Notes: generated from the sequence alone by a model not told the origin. Counted from the first letter of the stretch, positions 25,017 to 32,846 are shown. The stretch: DNA of 33,541 nt from CAIJZX01 sp043766165 (GCA_043766165.1 JAYUIJ010000011.1:1-33541), one strand, 5' to 3'. Translations and numbers: made by a program.

Positions 25017-26270
25017 ATGAAGCAGCCAATCATTGAAGTTAAAGATATTTCCAAAAAATATATTTTGTCGCATCGTCCGCCGTATGAAACATTGCGCGAT
25101 ATTGTGACTGAGTTTGCTAAGAAACCTTTTCGCAACTTGCGACGAGGCGCCAAGGAAACAAAAGAAGATTTTTGGGCATTGAAAGATGTATCTTTTAACG
25201 TTCAACAAGGCGAAGCGATTGGCTTGATTGGAGCGAATGGTTCAGGTAAATCGACCCTCCTGAAAATTCTTTCACAAATTACGGATCCAACCGAAGGTGA
25301 AATCAAGATTCGTGGCCGGGTTGCGTCATTACTTGAAGTCGGCACTGGTTTTCATCCTGAACTGACCGGCCGAGAAAATATTTTCTTGAATGGCGCTATT
25401 CTCGGAATGAAAAATAAAGAAATTAACGAGAAGTTTGATGACATTGTAAAATTCTCCGGAGTAGAGAAGTTTCTTGACACGCCAATTAAGCGGTACTCGT
25501 CTGGCATGTACGTTCGCTTGGCTTTTGCCGTTGCCGCCCACATGGATCCTGATATTCTTATTGTTGATGAAGTCTTAGCCGTCGGCGACGCGGAATTTCA
25601 GAAGAAATGTATTGAAAAAATGGAAAATATCACTAAAACTGGCGGCCGAACAGTCATCTTTGTTAGTCACAACCTGATTGCCATCCAAAATTTGTGCACC
25701 AAAACGATCGCCCTGGAACATGGACAGATTAAACACATGGGCGACACAAAAGAGGTTATTGATCAGTACATGGCCGACAAAACCCGCCCGTCAATCAACC
25801 CGGAACTTAGCGAACGCGGCGACGTGGGCGAAATCCGATTTACCGATATCCAAGTCACTAATACCAACGACTCAACTAAAATTAAAAGCGGTGATGCGCT
25901 ACGATTTAAAGTTTCTTACAGTAGTGATTTTGCTAAACCGATCGCTAAAGCCCAAGTGATTGTATCGGTGCTCAGCAGTACCTCAAAAGTCTTGGTAGCC
26001 CGTTTAGATAGCACAGTGACTGCCGATACCTTTACCGCCCCACTCACCACCACCGGCGACGTCATTTGTGAAACCGGCCCGATGAACTTTGTCGAGGGTT
26101 TGTATACAGTGAATTTGGATTTTCTCATCGACGGCGAAAACCGCGACCATATGGAACGCACGACCTCGTTCAACATCGAAACGGATAATAAGAAGTATAA
26201 TTTCCGCGCTGATCCTGACGCAAATGCGACGGACTACGTCGTGGATTTCAAGTTTTCCCAAGTAGAATAG
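25017..26270 (+). CDS. wzt: Polysaccharide ABC transporter ATPase with C-terminal glycan-binding domain (Wzt)
   Basis: ATPase partner of Wzm. Walker A is GANGSGKST (72-80), the signature YSSGMYVRL (160-168), Walker B DILIVDEV, and the switch His lies in IFVSHN. The N terminus has the long insertion typical of O-antigen ATPases (RPPYETLRDIVTEF). From about residue 265 a beta-sandwich Wzt_C domain (GEIRFTDIQVTNTNDSTKIKSGDALRFKVSYSS) is expected to recognise the modified end of the glycan, as in E. coli O9a. 417 aa. An export signal made by a terminal modifier, perhaps the FkbM-like methyltransferase at 32847, is plausible. Confidence 0.94.
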   Translation: MKQPIIEVKDISKKYILSHRPPYETLRDIVTEFAKKPFRNLRRGAKETKEDFWALKDVSFNVQQGEAIGLIGANGSGKSTLLKILSQITDPTEGEIKIRGRVASLLEVGTGFHPELTGRENIFLNGAILGMKNKEINEKFDDIVKFSGVEKFLDTPIKRYSSGMYVRLAFAVAAHMDPDILIVDEVLAVGDAEFQKKCIEKMENITKTGGRTVIFVSHNLIAIQNLCTKTIALEHGQIKHMGDTKEVIDQYMADKTRPSINPELSERGDVGEIRFTDIQVTNTNDSTKIKSGDALRFKVSYSSDFAKPIAKAQVIVSVLSSTSKVLVARLDSTVTADTFTAPLTTTGDVICETGPMNFVEGLYTVNLDFLIDGENRDHMERTTSFNIETDNKKYNFRADPDANATDYVVDFKFSQVE

Positions 26271-26284
26271 TTTCGTTGAAATAC

Positions 26285-26304
26285 ATCCAGCACCACTTTC
26301 AATG
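26285..26304 (+). repeat. Repeat copy 1
   Basis: ATCCAGCACCACTTTCAATG, identical over 20 bases to copy 2 105 bp further on. It begins 14 bp after the wzt stop. Flanking TTGAAA (26276-26281) can pair with TTTCAA (26297-26302), and CACTT/AAGTG followed by TTTGTTCTTAT may act as a weak terminator for wzt. Confidence 0.8.
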
Positions 26305-26389
26305 AAGTGTTTGTTCTTATAAGACGAGTGCTAGTTTTCTTTACAGTATCTTAATAACCTAGGTAATCGTTGAGGGTGAGACGGGATAA

Positions 26390-26491
26390 ATCCAGCACCA
26401 CTTTCAATGGTTGCTTACTACATGAACACACAATGAACCAAATGGTACTCTTGGGACTGCAACAAGAGTATCTTTGAAAGTGGTGCTGGAT
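26390..26491. repeat. 102-bp inverted-repeat element (copies 2 and 3), MITE-like
   Basis: The left end (26390-26407) ATCCAGCACCACTTTCAA is a perfect 18-bp inverted repeat of the right end (26474-26491). Inside, GGTACTCTTG (26444-26453) pairs with CAAGAGTATC (26463-26472) with one wobble around a 9-nt loop. The right end abuts the T-tract of the cassette 2 terminator. No coding potential. It could be a miniature mobile element, a recombination site, or an RNA structure; the sequence does not decide. Confidence 0.7.
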
Positions 26492-26526
26492 AAAAAAGAG
26501 TCCCACGACGATTGCATCGTGGGACT
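26492..26526 (-). terminator. Intrinsic terminator of cassette 2
   Basis: On the minus strand AGTCCCACGA and TCGTGGGACT form a perfect 10-bp stem (26499-26508 with 26517-26526) around 8 nt, followed by TCTTTTTT-type sequence (A-run 26492-26497 on plus). It lies 20 bp beyond the stop codon. Confidence 0.9.
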
Positions 26527-26545
26527 TGTGTTTTGTGCGATTCGA

Positions 26546-27301
26546 CTACATCTTCGCCCGACGGTCGAGGTACTCGAACATCTCCTGGAAGTTGGCGTTA
26601 CGGGTGTACTTCGGCCCACCATCGACCAGCGGCTGAGCGTACATGACGATCCGCTCCATCTCGGCCGCGATGTGATCAGGCAACGTGCCCATCACATCTT
26701 CGGTCATGGCCGTACCACCCGCCATGACCGGCTTCGTCATGGGGTAGTTCCAGGCGATCGGCGGCGGCGGCGCGTTGTAGACGGCCGGGTAGTAGTCGAC
26801 TTCTGACATCAGGGCCACGATCTGCAAGAAACAGCGGAGCTGATGATGCGGCTGGGAAGCGATGGCCAGCTTGGTCCATCCCCTTTCCTTGGCCAGCAAC
26901 AGCAGGTTCCGCGATTCGGCGCCGGTGTGGGACGAAGGAGGCAGGATGATGATGCTCTTCTCCGAAACACCCCGCTTCACCAGAGTCTCCTGCCACGCTT
27001 CGAAGCCGTTGTAGGCCAGGTTCTTCGCCCGGCAGGCTTCCCGAGTCAGGCCGTTGAGAATCACGTAGTCGGCGTAGCGATCGTAGGGAACATCGAGCAT
27101 CTCGCCGCGAGGCATGTTACTGAATCCCGCCACATACTTCAGGATGACCTCGTCCCGGTGATCGTCACGGATGGGCGAGCCGTGAATGAAGACTGCGTTG
27201 ACCGATCTCGGCAGGGCATCAGACAGGACAGCCGTCGTCGCCATGAGCGTTTCCAGGGCAGTCGGTGTCCACTTCTGAACATCCTTTTCAGCAGTGTCCA
27301 T
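26546..27301 (-). CDS. DUF218 (YdcF/SanA/ElyC-like) protein in a G+C-rich cassette (251 aa)
   Basis: A DUF218-fold protein. The core motif lies at about 137-165, SSHTGAESRNLLLLAKERGWTKLAIASQPHHQLRCF, with the conserved S-x-T, E/N and H-x-x-R pattern. Upstream strands are NAVFIHGSP and DYVILNGLTREACRAKN. No signal peptide or membrane anchor, unlike SanA and ElyC, so probably cytosolic. Exact reaction unknown; relatives bind nucleotides or act on envelope polymers. The ATG at 27299-27301 is preceded by GAGG with 8-nt spacing. Composition is unlike the neighbours: 26881-26940 holds 39 G+C of 60, while 28261-28320 in the native gene holds 20. It sits antisense between wzt and the rfbH-like gene with its own promoter and terminator, so it looks inserted. 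Confidence 0.85.
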   Translation of the reverse strand: MDTAEKDVQKWTPTALETLMATTAVLSDALPRSVNAVFIHGSPIRDDHRDEVILKYVAGFSNMPRGEMLDVPYDRYADYVILNGLTREACRAKNLAYNGFEAWQETLVKRGVSEKSIIILPPSSHTGAESRNLLLLAKERGWTKLAIASQPHHQLRCFLQIVALMSEVDYYPAVYNAPPPPIAWNYPMTKPVMAGGTAMTEDVMGTLPDHIAAEMERIVMYAQPLVDGGPKYTRNANFQEMFEYLDRRAKM

Positions 27302-27326
27302 TTCTTAAACCTCACTGATTTGGGAA

Positions 27327-27349
27327 GGAACGAACTTCTCGGGAACGAA
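27327..27349 (-). promoter_or_regulatory. Direct repeats in the 5' leader of cassette 2
   Basis: TTCGTTCC occurs twice on the transcribed strand, 15 bp apart (plus-strand GGAACGAA at 27327-27334 and 27342-27349), in a leader of about 73 nt. A weak GTCAC/GTGAC stem lies upstream of it. One copy extends to TCGTTCCTT, which also occurs at 154-162 in the cassette 1 leader. Function unknown. Confidence 0.4.
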
Positions 27350-27380
27350 ACAGCGTCACCGAAAACACAAGTGACCACGT

Positions 27381-27409
27381 AAAATAACATAGTTACATCT
27401 ATTTGTCAA
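27381..27409 (-). promoter_or_regulatory. Sigma-70-type promoter of cassette 2
   Basis: Minus strand TTGACA (27404-27409), 17 bp, TATTTT (27381-27386). Start near 27374 gives a leader of about 73 nt. Confidence 0.75.
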
Positions 27410-27427
27410 GGCCAAAACCGACCTTAG

Positions 27428-27456
27428 ATGACGAAAAAAGCCAATTATGGTATCAT
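27428..27456 (+). promoter_or_regulatory. Probable promoter of the CDP-sugar operon
   Basis: ATGACG (27428-27433), 17 bp, TATCAT (27451-27456); 4 of 6 and 5 of 6 to consensus. It lies back to back with the cassette 2 promoter, the two -35 boxes 18 bp apart. The leader to the ATG at 27522 would be about 59 nt. Confidence 0.5.
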
Positions 27457-27521
27457 TTGATCGTTATATTTGTATTGTTTCTTGTTATTTTTGCACAATT
27501 ATCCATCTGTCCGTCAACGAT

Positions 27522-28745
27522 ATGCCTACACCAGCCACCCCGAATATCCGCGTGCCATACGGTTTTTCCGTTCATGGACAAGAGGAAATAGATGCCGTGG
27601 TCGATATTCTCAAAGGTAACACTGCACTAGGCGATAAGACGAAGGAATTCGAAGGAAAAATTGCGGCCATGTTTGGCAAAAAGTATGGGGTAATGGTTAA
27701 CTCCGGTTCTTCGGCGAACTTGTTAGCTTTTGAAATATTGCAATTACCGGCCGGCAGCGAAGTTATAACCCCCCTGTTAACATTTGCCACGACGGTTGCG
27801 CCGATTGTTCAGAAAGGTTTGGTACCAGTATTCGTCGACATTGACCCGAATACATTCATCGTCAACCTCGACCAAGTCAAAGCATCCATTACTGATAAAA
27901 CGAAGGCCTTAATGATTCCGTCGTTGATGGGTAATATCCCGAACTTGGAAGCGCTGTGGAACTTAGCTGAAGAAAAGAAAATTTGGTTAATTGAAGATTC
28001 TTGCGACACCCTTGGTGGAACTTACGATGGAAAACCAACCGGCACATTTTCACACATTACGACCACCAGTTTTTATGGCTCGCATATCATCAACGGCGCG
28101 GGCGGCGGCGGCATTATCTGCGTTAATGACCCGGCCTGGGTTGATCGACTCGTCGTGCTTCGCGGTTGGGGCCGTCAGTCGTCATTGTTCGGCGAAAAAG
28201 CGAATTCAGAATTATTAGAAAATCGTTTTAAGACAGAGCTGGCTGGAATTCCTTATGATAATAAGTTTATTTTCAGTGAAATTGGCTATAACTTTCTACC
28301 GCTGGAAATTTCTTCAGCCTTCGCCTTGGAACAACTAAAAAAGTTCCCCGTGTTCGCTGAAGCGCGGAAGAAAAACTTTAAAAAACTGTTTGACTTCTTC
28401 CAGAAATACAAAAACTTCTTCGATCTGGCTGAACAAACACCAAAAACGGAAACAATATGGTTAGCATTTCCATTGATCATCAAAGCCGGCGCGCCGTTTA
28501 CACGTTTGGATATTGTTACCTTCTTGGAAAATAATAACGTCCAGACTCGGCCAGTATTCACTGGTAATGTCTTGAAACAACCAGGTTATACTCACATTCC
28601 ACACCGTTTAGCGCAGGATAGTTATCCAAATACTGAGCATATTATGCGGAACGCGTTCGTGGTCGCTTCGCATCATGGGTTGAAAGACGAACAAATGGAC
28701 TATCTCTGCCTGAAGTTCGATGAATTCTTAAGCCAGCACGCCTAA
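27522..28745 (+). CDS. rfbH: RfbH/E1-like PLP-dependent sugar 3-dehydratase lacking iron-sulfur cysteines (407 aa)
   Basis: DegT/DnrJ/EryC1/StrS fold. The position that carries the PLP-binding Lys in aminotransferases is His (H188 in SFYGSHIINGAGGGG), the hallmark of the 3-dehydratases E1 (RfbH/AscC) and ColD. The PLP-ring Asp is D159 (LIEDSCDTLGG). E1 enzymes have a CxCxxxC-type cluster just after the WGR motif; here that stretch reads WGRQSSLFGEKANSELLENRF and the only Cys are 161, 200 and 396, so no [2Fe-2S] site of that kind is possible. The C-terminal half has FSEIGYNFLPLEISSAFALEQL and QTRPVFTGN. ATG 27522 gives MPTPATPNIRVPYGFSVHGQEE; the longer frame from 27447 would add a hydrophobic, unsupported stretch over the promoter. 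It likely removes the C3 hydroxyl of a 4-keto-6-deoxy nucleotide sugar. Confidence 0.85.
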   Translation: MPTPATPNIRVPYGFSVHGQEEIDAVVDILKGNTALGDKTKEFEGKIAAMFGKKYGVMVNSGSSANLLAFEILQLPAGSEVITPLLTFATTVAPIVQKGLVPVFVDIDPNTFIVNLDQVKASITDKTKALMIPSLMGNIPNLEALWNLAEEKKIWLIEDSCDTLGGTYDGKPTGTFSHITTTSFYGSHIINGAGGGGIICVNDPAWVDRLVVLRGWGRQSSLFGEKANSELLENRFKTELAGIPYDNKFIFSEIGYNFLPLEISSAFALEQLKKFPVFAEARKKNFKKLFDFFQKYKNFFDLAEQTPKTETIWLAFPLIIKAGAPFTRLDIVTFLENNNVQTRPVFTGNVLKQPGYTHIPHRLAQDSYPNTEHIMRNAFVVASHHGLKDEQMDYLCLKFDEFLSQHA

Positions 28746-28749
28746 GCTT

Positions 28750-29526
28750 ATGAAGGTTATTATTCTGGCCGGCGGATTTGGAACTCGGTTAGGAAACATT
28801 ACCGAGTCCATTCCGAAACCGATGGTGCCGATTGGCGAACAGCCGATTATTTGGCATATTATGAAAATGTATTCACATTACGGATACAAAGACTTTGTGT
28901 TGAGCTTGGGATATAAGCAAGAAGTTGTCAAAGAATATTTTCACAACTACGATGTCCGAGCTAGCGACTTCACGATTAATCTTGGTTCAAAAAAAATTCG
29001 ACCACTTAACGCTCACGATGAACAGGATTGGAATGTGACTTTGGTTGATACCGGACTGCACGCGTTAAAAGGATCACGGGTTAAGAAGTTAGAGAAGTTT
29101 ATGGATGATGATTTGAACATGTTAACCTACGGTGACGGTGTAGCCGACATTGATATTGAGGATTTAGTGAAATTCCACAAATCTCACGGAAAAATTTTAA
29201 CTATTACCGGCGTACATCCACCATCACGTTTTGGTGAAATTATGGAAGAAAATGGCAAGTTAGTGAACTTCAAGGAAAAACCACAGTCCTCGGTGGGCTT
29301 AATAAACGGTGGCTTCTTCGTCTTTGATAAACGGTTATTCGATTACCTGTCAGAAGACGAGCTGTGCGATTTAGAATACGAGACGTTTGAAAAACTAGTC
29401 CCACTCGGCGAAGTTATGGTCTACAAGCACCTACATAATTGGGAATGTATTGATACTGAGCGCGACTTGAAGCATCTCAATACGCTGTGGGGCGAAAATC
29501 AAGCGTTTTGGAAGAAGTGGAAGTAG
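28750..29526 (+). CDS. rfbF: Glucose-1-phosphate cytidylyltransferase
   Basis: Forms CDP-D-glucose from CTP and glucose 1-phosphate. Nucleotidyltransferase signature LAGGFGTRLGNITESIPKPMVPIG (6-29), with R13 and K23. The family-specific segments HYGYKDFVLSLGYKQEVVKEYFHNY, VTLVDTGLHALKGSRVKKLEKF and LTYGDGVADIDI are all present and separate it from the dTTP- and GTP-using relatives. 258 aa. Starts 4 bases after rfbH. Confidence 0.95.
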   Translation: MKVIILAGGFGTRLGNITESIPKPMVPIGEQPIIWHIMKMYSHYGYKDFVLSLGYKQEVVKEYFHNYDVRASDFTINLGSKKIRPLNAHDEQDWNVTLVDTGLHALKGSRVKKLEKFMDDDLNMLTYGDGVADIDIEDLVKFHKSHGKILTITGVHPPSRFGEIMEENGKLVNFKEKPQSSVGLINGGFFVFDKRLFDYLSEDELCDLEYETFEKLVPLGEVMVYKHLHNWECIDTERDLKHLNTLWGENQAFWKKWK

Positions 29527-29533
29527 CGCCAAC

Positions 29534-30634
29534 ATGGATTCTACTTTCGGCGGCATCTACAAAGGTAAACGAGTTCTCCTAACGGGCCACACCGGTTTTA
29601 AAGGTTCGTGGCTGACTTTGTGGTTACAAGAGTTGGGCGCCGAAGTTATCGGGTATTCCATTGGCGTACCAACACACCCAAGTCACGCTGAATTGTTGAA
29701 CTTACAGATGGTAGAAGTGATTGGCGATATTTTAGATGAAGAAAAAATATTTACTTCGATCAAACAGTATCAACCAGACATAGTTTTTCATCTTGCCGCT
29801 CAAGCTATTGTTCGAACCTCCTACCGAGATCCAGTTCGTACATTTGCCACCAACGTCATGGGCACGGCCAACGTACTCGAAGCCTGCCGTAAAACGGAAG
29901 ATGTTAAAGCGATTGTTAATATTACGAGTGACAAATGTTATCAGAACCGTGAACTTCCACGCGGTTATACGGAAGAGGATCCGATGGGTGGCGACGATCC
30001 ATATAGTGCATCCAAAGGTGCAGCCGAAGTTATATCACAATCCTTCCGTAAATCGTTCTTCAACCTTGATGATTACGGACAGCGACATCATACCCTGTTA
30101 GCGAATGTTCGCGCAGGTAACGTCGTTGGTGGTGGCGACTGGGCCCAGGACCGATTGATTCCCGATATTATGCGAGCCGCTAGCCAAAGTCAAACTGTGA
30201 CGGTACGTAACCCGCAAGCAGTCCGGCCATGGCAACATGTTTTAGAACCGCTGAGTGGCTATCTGCATCTTGGTTGGCGGTTACTCGAAGGCAAAAAAGA
30301 ATTTGCCGATAACTGGAATTTTGGTCCGCTCGATGGAACATCGTTGTCGGTTGAGGAGGTGCTGAATATTGCCAAGCAACACTGGGATAAGATTACTCAT
30401 ACCGTCGAAGCGCCGGAAGCACACATGCGTGAAACGAGCATGTTGATGCTCGACTCAACTAAAGCCCGAAAGGATTTACACTGGCAAAGTATTTGGGATA
30501 CGACGAAGACGTTTGCCGAAACCATTGAATGGTACAAATCATTTTACACTAATAACAAAGTACTGAGCCTTGACGACTTACAAACATATGTTACCGACGC
30601 TAAGGCGGCGAAGGTGGAATGGGCCATCACATGA
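29534..30634 (+). CDS. rfbG: CDP-glucose 4,6-dehydratase
   Basis: NAD-dependent extended SDR producing CDP-4-keto-6-deoxy-D-glucose. Seen: LTGHTGFKGSWLTLWL with G18, G21 and G24, HLAAQAIVRTSYRDPVRTFATNVMGT, active-site TSDK (131-134) and Y157-x3-K161, and VRAGNVVGGGDWAQDRLIPD. 366 aa, full length. The stop overlaps the next start (ATGA). Confidence 0.95.
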   Translation: MDSTFGGIYKGKRVLLTGHTGFKGSWLTLWLQELGAEVIGYSIGVPTHPSHAELLNLQMVEVIGDILDEEKIFTSIKQYQPDIVFHLAAQAIVRTSYRDPVRTFATNVMGTANVLEACRKTEDVKAIVNITSDKCYQNRELPRGYTEEDPMGGDDPYSASKGAAEVISQSFRKSFFNLDDYGQRHHTLLANVRAGNVVGGGDWAQDRLIPDIMRAASQSQTVTVRNPQAVRPWQHVLEPLSGYLHLGWRLLEGKKEFADNWNFGPLDGTSLSVEEVLNIAKQHWDKITHTVEAPEAHMRETSMLMLDSTKARKDLHWQSIWDTTKTFAETIEWYKSFYTNNKVLSLDDLQTYVTDAKAAKVEWAIT

Positions 30635-31179
30635 ACTTTACTCCAACCAAACTTTCTGGAGTTTTCTTGATTGAAAATATTATCCGTGGTGACGAACGCG
30701 GTGACTTCATTAAAGTTTTCAACCATGACACATTCCTGAAAGCTGGTTTTGATTTAAAGCTGCAAGAAAGTTATTATTCGACCTCTAAAAAAGATGTCAT
30801 TCGTGGTATGCATTTCCAGTTACCGCCCATGGAGCACACGAAGCTTGTATATGTGACTCAGGGATCGATGACCGACGTGATTGTTGATATCCGAAAAGAC
30901 TCCCCGACGTTTGGTCAATATATTACCCTTGAATTGAATGATCAAAATCGCCACGCGGTCATTATCCCGCCTGGATTCGCGCATGGTTTTCATTCGCACG
31001 TTGACGGAACATCGGTTACCTATTTGCAAACAACGATGTACTCCCCTGACCATGATGCCGGAATCAAGTTTGATTCGTTCGGATATGATTGGAAAGTCGC
31101 CAAACCAATCATGTCGCAGCGCGACCAGATATTCCCGACATTAGTTGAGTTCGCTACACCGTTTACTTACCAGGCCTAA
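30631..31179 (+). CDS. RmlC-like nucleotide-sugar epimerase (cupin, 182 aa)
   Basis: Cupin-fold epimerase acting at C3 and/or C5 of a 4-keto sugar nucleotide. Catalytic residues seen: H61 in RGMHFQ, Y137 in TTMYSPDHDAGI, and D165 in SQRDQ; H118 sits in PGFAHGF. In the ascarylose pathway a protein of this type (AscE) epimerises C5 of CDP-4-keto-3,6-dideoxyglucose. That role fits the neighbours better than dTDP-rhamnose synthesis, as no rmlA, rmlB or rmlD is next to it. ATG 30631 is chosen for the ATGA overlap with rfbG. Confidence 0.88.
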   Translation: MNFTPTKLSGVFLIENIIRGDERGDFIKVFNHDTFLKAGFDLKLQESYYSTSKKDVIRGMHFQLPPMEHTKLVYVTQGSMTDVIVDIRKDSPTFGQYITLELNDQNRHAVIIPPGFAHGFHSHVDGTSVTYLQTTMYSPDHDAGIKFDSFGYDWKVAKPIMSQRDQIFPTLVEFATPFTYQA

Positions 31180-31183
31180 CCGC

Positions 31184-32077
31184 ATGAAATTACTCATTAC
31201 AGGTGCCAGCGGATTCATTGGTCAACACCTGACTTCTCGCCTACAGGATGAAGGTCACTCCGTGACCGCGATTGTCCGCCCAGCCACCGATGTTTCAGCC
31301 TTGAAGCAAAAAAATATTACCGTTTTTGAATATGCGGGTTCGGTTACTGCATTGACGGAATTCATGGCCGCCGAAAAATTCGATGGTGTTTTTCATTTAG
31401 CTTCATTGTTTTTAGCCCAGCATAAGCCAGAAGATATTGCCGGATTAGTAGAGAGCAACGTTACATTTTCCACCCAGGTTCTGGAAGCTGCTGTAACTAG
31501 CAAGACACCGTGGTTTATTAATACAGGTACATTCTGGCAACATTATCAGAACGCCACCTACTCTCCAATAAACTTGTATGCAGCCACCAAAGAGGCATTT
31601 ATCAATATTGCCCAGTACTACATTGAAACATCAAGTATCCATTTCACTACGCTGAAACTGAGCGATACCTTTGGCCCGAATGATCCGCGACCGAAAGTCA
31701 TGAACTTAATGGCCAAAATAGGTGCTTCCAAAGAACATTTGGATATGTCACCCGGCGAACAATTGATAGATATCAGTTATATCGATAACGTGATCGACGC
31801 GTTTGTCCAACTGATGACCTTGGTCAGTACCGACACCGAACGGAAAATGTCAGGTCATTCGTACGGCGTCAGTTCTGGCCATGCCCTATCCTTAAAAGAT
31901 TTGGCTAAGGTTTTTGAACAAGCTACCGGCATGACATTGGATATTGGTTGGGGCGGACGTGAGTACCGGCCGCGAGAAGTGATGATTCCCTGGGAAACAT
32001 ACGAACTCGTCCCCGGCTGGCTTCCCAAAGTTTCGCTCGAAGAAGGCATCAAGAAAACTTTTTCTAAAACAGACTAA
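31184..32077 (+). CDS. SDR nucleotide-sugar 4-reductase/epimerase, abequose-synthase-like (297 aa)
   Basis: Extended SDR with TGASGFIGQH (G7, G10, G13) and active site Y132-x3-K136 in NLYAATKEAF. NTGTFWQHYQNATYSP (113-128) and LKLSDTFGPNDPRPK are features I associate with CDP-3,6-dideoxyhexose synthases of the RfbJ type. It would finish the pathway by reducing the C4 ketone (AscF-like). ATG 31184 begins MKLLITGASG, 4 bases after the previous stop; in-frame sequence upstream of it overlaps the epimerase. Substrate not proven. Confidence 0.85.
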   Translation: MKLLITGASGFIGQHLTSRLQDEGHSVTAIVRPATDVSALKQKNITVFEYAGSVTALTEFMAAEKFDGVFHLASLFLAQHKPEDIAGLVESNVTFSTQVLEAAVTSKTPWFINTGTFWQHYQNATYSPINLYAATKEAFINIAQYYIETSSIHFTTLKLSDTFGPNDPRPKVMNLMAKIGASKEHLDMSPGEQLIDISYIDNVIDAFVQLMTLVSTDTERKMSGHSYGVSSGHALSLKDLAKVFEQATGMTLDIGWGGREYRPREVMIPWETYELVPGWLPKVSLEEGIKKTFSKTD

Positions 32078-32079
32078 CT

Positions 32080-32814
32080 ATGGCCCGTCTGCAATTACCT
32101 AACGTCACCGCGGTCTCTGTCTCCGGCATCAGCACCGTCGGCGCCGTCAAATCATTGGAATTATCCATGCGCGGTATTGATTTTCATCAGGCCCTGGTAA
32201 TATCACACAAGCCACCGGAAACATCTAATCCGCGCATTACATTCAAACAATGTTTGCCTACAGATTTGCAATCACAAGACCGTACAAATACTGATGACTA
32301 CAGTAAATTTTTACTCTTCCGGTTAGCGGATTTTATCGAGACTGATTACGCTTTGATTGTACACAACGATGCGTATGTTATCCGTCCGCACCGTTGGACG
32401 AATGAGTTTCTGAAGTACGATTACATCGGCCCACCCTGGGCGCCAAACGTTCATTTCACTCCGAGTGGCAAAAATGTCCGGGTAGGAAACGGTGGATTTT
32501 CCTTGCGCAGTAAAAAAATGTTAAACGCCTTGAACGACCTCCATCTCCCCTTCACTGATGGAGGGACTGGTTTCTTTCATGAAGACGGCATACTTTGCGT
32601 GTATCATCGCGATGCGCTTGAAACGGCTGGCCTCAAATTTGCGCCAGTGGAATTGGCGTCGTTGTTTGGCTTAGAACAAGATTGTCCCGATTCCCATCCA
32701 ACACCGTTCGGATTTCACAATAACCGCAATGCGTTGCCGACTCTAGCTAGGTGGAAACAACATGTGATCGACTATAAACGATTACGCAAACAAATCCAAG
32801 CTCAAAAAAAGTAA
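32080..32814 (+). CDS. DUF5672-like putative glycosyltransferase (244 aa)
   Basis: Predicted soluble protein. It has an N-terminal nucleotide-sugar-fold region (LPNVTAVSVSGISTVGAVKSLELSM), a DxD-like acidic element in ALIVHNDAYVIRPHRW, then YDYIGPPWAPNVHF and GNGGFSLRSKKML, which are typical of DUF5672 proteins often found in glycan loci. HEDGILCVYHRDAL may hold the base. It may add the deoxysugar made upstream. Two bases after the reductase. Confidence 0.7.
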   Translation: MARLQLPNVTAVSVSGISTVGAVKSLELSMRGIDFHQALVISHKPPETSNPRITFKQCLPTDLQSQDRTNTDDYSKFLLFRLADFIETDYALIVHNDAYVIRPHRWTNEFLKYDYIGPPWAPNVHFTPSGKNVRVGNGGFSLRSKKMLNALNDLHLPFTDGGTGFFHEDGILCVYHRDALETAGLKFAPVELASLFGLEQDCPDSHPTPFGFHNNRNALPTLARWKQHVIDYKRLRKQIQAQKK

Positions 32815-32846
32815 TAGATACTTATTAACCGACTAACGCACCCGCT

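Noticed and set aside
26285..26491. CRISPR array
   Set aside because: Only three copies, one inverted, with spacings of about 85 and 64 bp of unequal length, and no cas genes.
26270..26495. Integron attC site
   Set aside because: GTTGAAA resembles the core GTTRRRY, but its last base is wrong and no matching RYYYAAC partner or integrase gene is present.
26843..27382. 179-codon plus-strand frame opposite the DUF218 gene
   Set aside because: The same G+C artefact. It runs over the cassette promoter and lacks a start signal, while the minus frame has a recognisable domain.
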